The notes beneath the pieces are model-generated. The model did no database searches, was not told the DNA's origin, and saw nothing but the letters and a program-made list of their open reading frames with translations. Shown in pieces: positions 6,411 to 6,976 of a stretch of 6,976 nucleotides of DNA. How positions within the stretch are numbered: the stretch's first letter is position 1; the number at the start of each line of letters is the position of its first letter. Origin of the DNA: an uncultured Eubacteriales bacterium. Its GTDB lineage: Bacteria > Bacillota > Clostridia > Lachnospirales > Bianqueaceae. The DNA lies in assembly GCA_902493345.1 (NCBI GenBank), contig CABUPM010000101.1:1-6976 (forward strand), in the 5' to 3' direction. Position numbers and translations under genes: made by a program.

Positions 6411-6678
6411 ATGAACACCATTTGGCAAGAGGAACTTTTTGAAGATCACAAAACCGGGAAATACCTGCGCTATCTGTCGCATACAGCGGCAGGCGAAGGA
6501 CGGAATCCGCTGCTATTGCAAATCCATGGAGCTGGCAGCCGCGGAGAATCACTGGATACCTTCGCCCATGTCGGGCCGGTCGGCGAGTTGGACCATGGGC
6601 GTGCAATCGCTGCGCATATCGTTGCGCCGCAGTGCCATGTGGAACTGGCTATTCCAGCAGGCAAAGACACATTATTGA
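6411..6678 (+). pseudogene. Alpha/beta-hydrolase (esterase/dienelactone hydrolase-like), internally deleted
   Basis: Remnant of a small serine hydrolase. From ATG 6411 (GGAGGT at 6401-6406) the first frame gives about 76 residues typical of the N-terminus of esterase/phospholipase-like alpha/beta-hydrolases: KTGKYLRYL, then LLLQIHGAGSRGES (the oxyanion-loop HGAG at 39-42) and IVAPQCH (70-76). After about 6638 that frame stops resembling the family. The +1-shifted frame from about 6640 reads WNWLFQQAKTHY and stops at 6676-6678, which looks like the usual C-terminal helix of such hydrolases. The GxSxG nucleophile and the catalytic Asp and His regions are absent, so roughly 120-140 residues seem to have been deleted. 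The original frame would run to 6806, through the terminator and into the opposing gene. The C-terminal match is short and is the weakest part of this call. Confidence 0.7.
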
Positions 6679-6686
6679 CCAATACG

Positions 6687-6713
6687 AAAGGGCAACCCGC
6701 GGGCTGCCCTTTT
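6687..6713. terminator. Terminator-like hairpin between convergent genes
   Basis: AAAGGGCA (6687-6694) pairs with TGCCCTTT (6705-6712), with an inner GC-rich extension (CCC/GGG) across one mismatch and a very tight loop. On the plus strand it ends in four T residues; on the minus strand it ends in CTTT. It starts 8 nt after the TGA of the esterase remnant and lies 8 nt from the stop of the opposing gene, so it probably ends transcription from both sides. That position supports 6678 as the original gene end. Confidence 0.7.
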
Positions 6714-6720
6714 ACCTTGC

Positions 6721-6976
6721 TTATTCTTCTATTTTGCGGAATACACTGCACACTCTGGCCTGTTCGCAGATCTTATCCATCAGCTCTTCCAATTGCTTCC
6801 TTGTGATCTGAACGGTCACTCCGCACCAGCCGCCTTTGACCGGAACGATCTCCTCCAACCGCTCATCTCCAATCTGTGCGCCTTCTACACGAATCATGTA
6901 GCTGCTGGGACGGTCTCCCGGATGAATCGGCTCTTCCCGTTCCACGCTCCAGACATTCATCTCATAAACGCCGTTG
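6721..6976 (-). CDS. Unrecognised protein, C-terminal part (gene continues past the right edge)
   Basis: An open minus-strand frame enters from the right edge and ends at TAA (6723-6721). About 84 codons are visible, starting inside the window with NGVYEMNVWSVEREEP. A Met at 6960 is available, but no ribosome binding site precedes it and the frame stays open to the edge, so this is most likely the end of a longer gene. The fragment is mixed charged and hydrophobic, with HPGDRPSSYMIRVEG followed by a GGWCGVTVQITRKQLEELMDKI stretch that could be a strand and a helix. It has no membrane segment. Two Cys lie near the end (CEQARVC), with no recognised metal motif. I do not recognise the family. 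The terminator-like hairpin just beyond its stop supports a real gene. Confidence 0.6.
   Translation of the reverse strand, partial: NGVYEMNVWSVEREEPIHPGDRPSSYMIRVEGAQIGDERLEEIVPVKGGWCGVTVQITRKQLEELMDKICEQARVCSVFRKIEE

Noticed and set aside
1..6976. CRISPR array, IS element, tRNA, integrase or diversity-generating repeat
   Set aside because: No regularly spaced repeats, transposase motifs, cloverleaf or paired template/variable repeats were seen on reading either strand.

Overview
The window looks like a chromosomal segment of a moderately GC-rich clostridial Bacillota, plausibly Lachnospiraceae or a relative. This is inferred from the Alu-containing Gram-positive type of SRP RNA, from the order SRP RNA - dnaX - ybaB - recR known from Bacillus and clostridia, and from strong GGAGG-type ribosome binding sites. 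No exact species can be named from the sequence.

Positions 1-2964 are a housekeeping block on the plus strand. It holds the SRP RNA (its first few bases lie outside the window) with its terminator, dnaX (clamp-loader gamma/tau subunit), a YbaB/EbfC DNA-binding protein with its own sigma-A-type promoter, and recR (recombination mediator). The recR terminator ends just before the ribosome binding site of a MATE-type multidrug/drug-sodium antiporter gene (3021-3856). That gene is broken: its N-terminal third and last quarter are present, the middle is missing, and the two parts are in different frames.

Positions 3857-6214 hold an intact minus-strand sugar operon: an FGGY-family carbohydrate kinase (probably the L-ribulokinase step) followed 4 nt later by L-ribulose-5-phosphate 4-epimerase (AraD). 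Together they would turn L-ribulose into D-xylulose 5-phosphate for the pentose phosphate pathway. The isomerase, transporter and regulator are not in view. A 21-bp hairpin separates araD from the convergent MATE remnant.

A 196-bp divergent intergenic region (6215-6410) carries a promoter for each direction. The rightward gene is an alpha/beta-hydrolase (esterase-like) that is also an internal-deletion remnant: about 76 N-terminal codons joined out of frame to roughly the last 12 codons. A terminator-like hairpin follows, then the 3' end of an unrecognised minus-strand gene running off the right edge.

No convincing novel system, CRISPR array, IS element or tRNA is visible. The most unusual signal is that two separate genes carry the same kind of lesion, an out-of-frame internal deletion that keeps both ends, while the neighbouring housekeeping and arabinose genes are intact.
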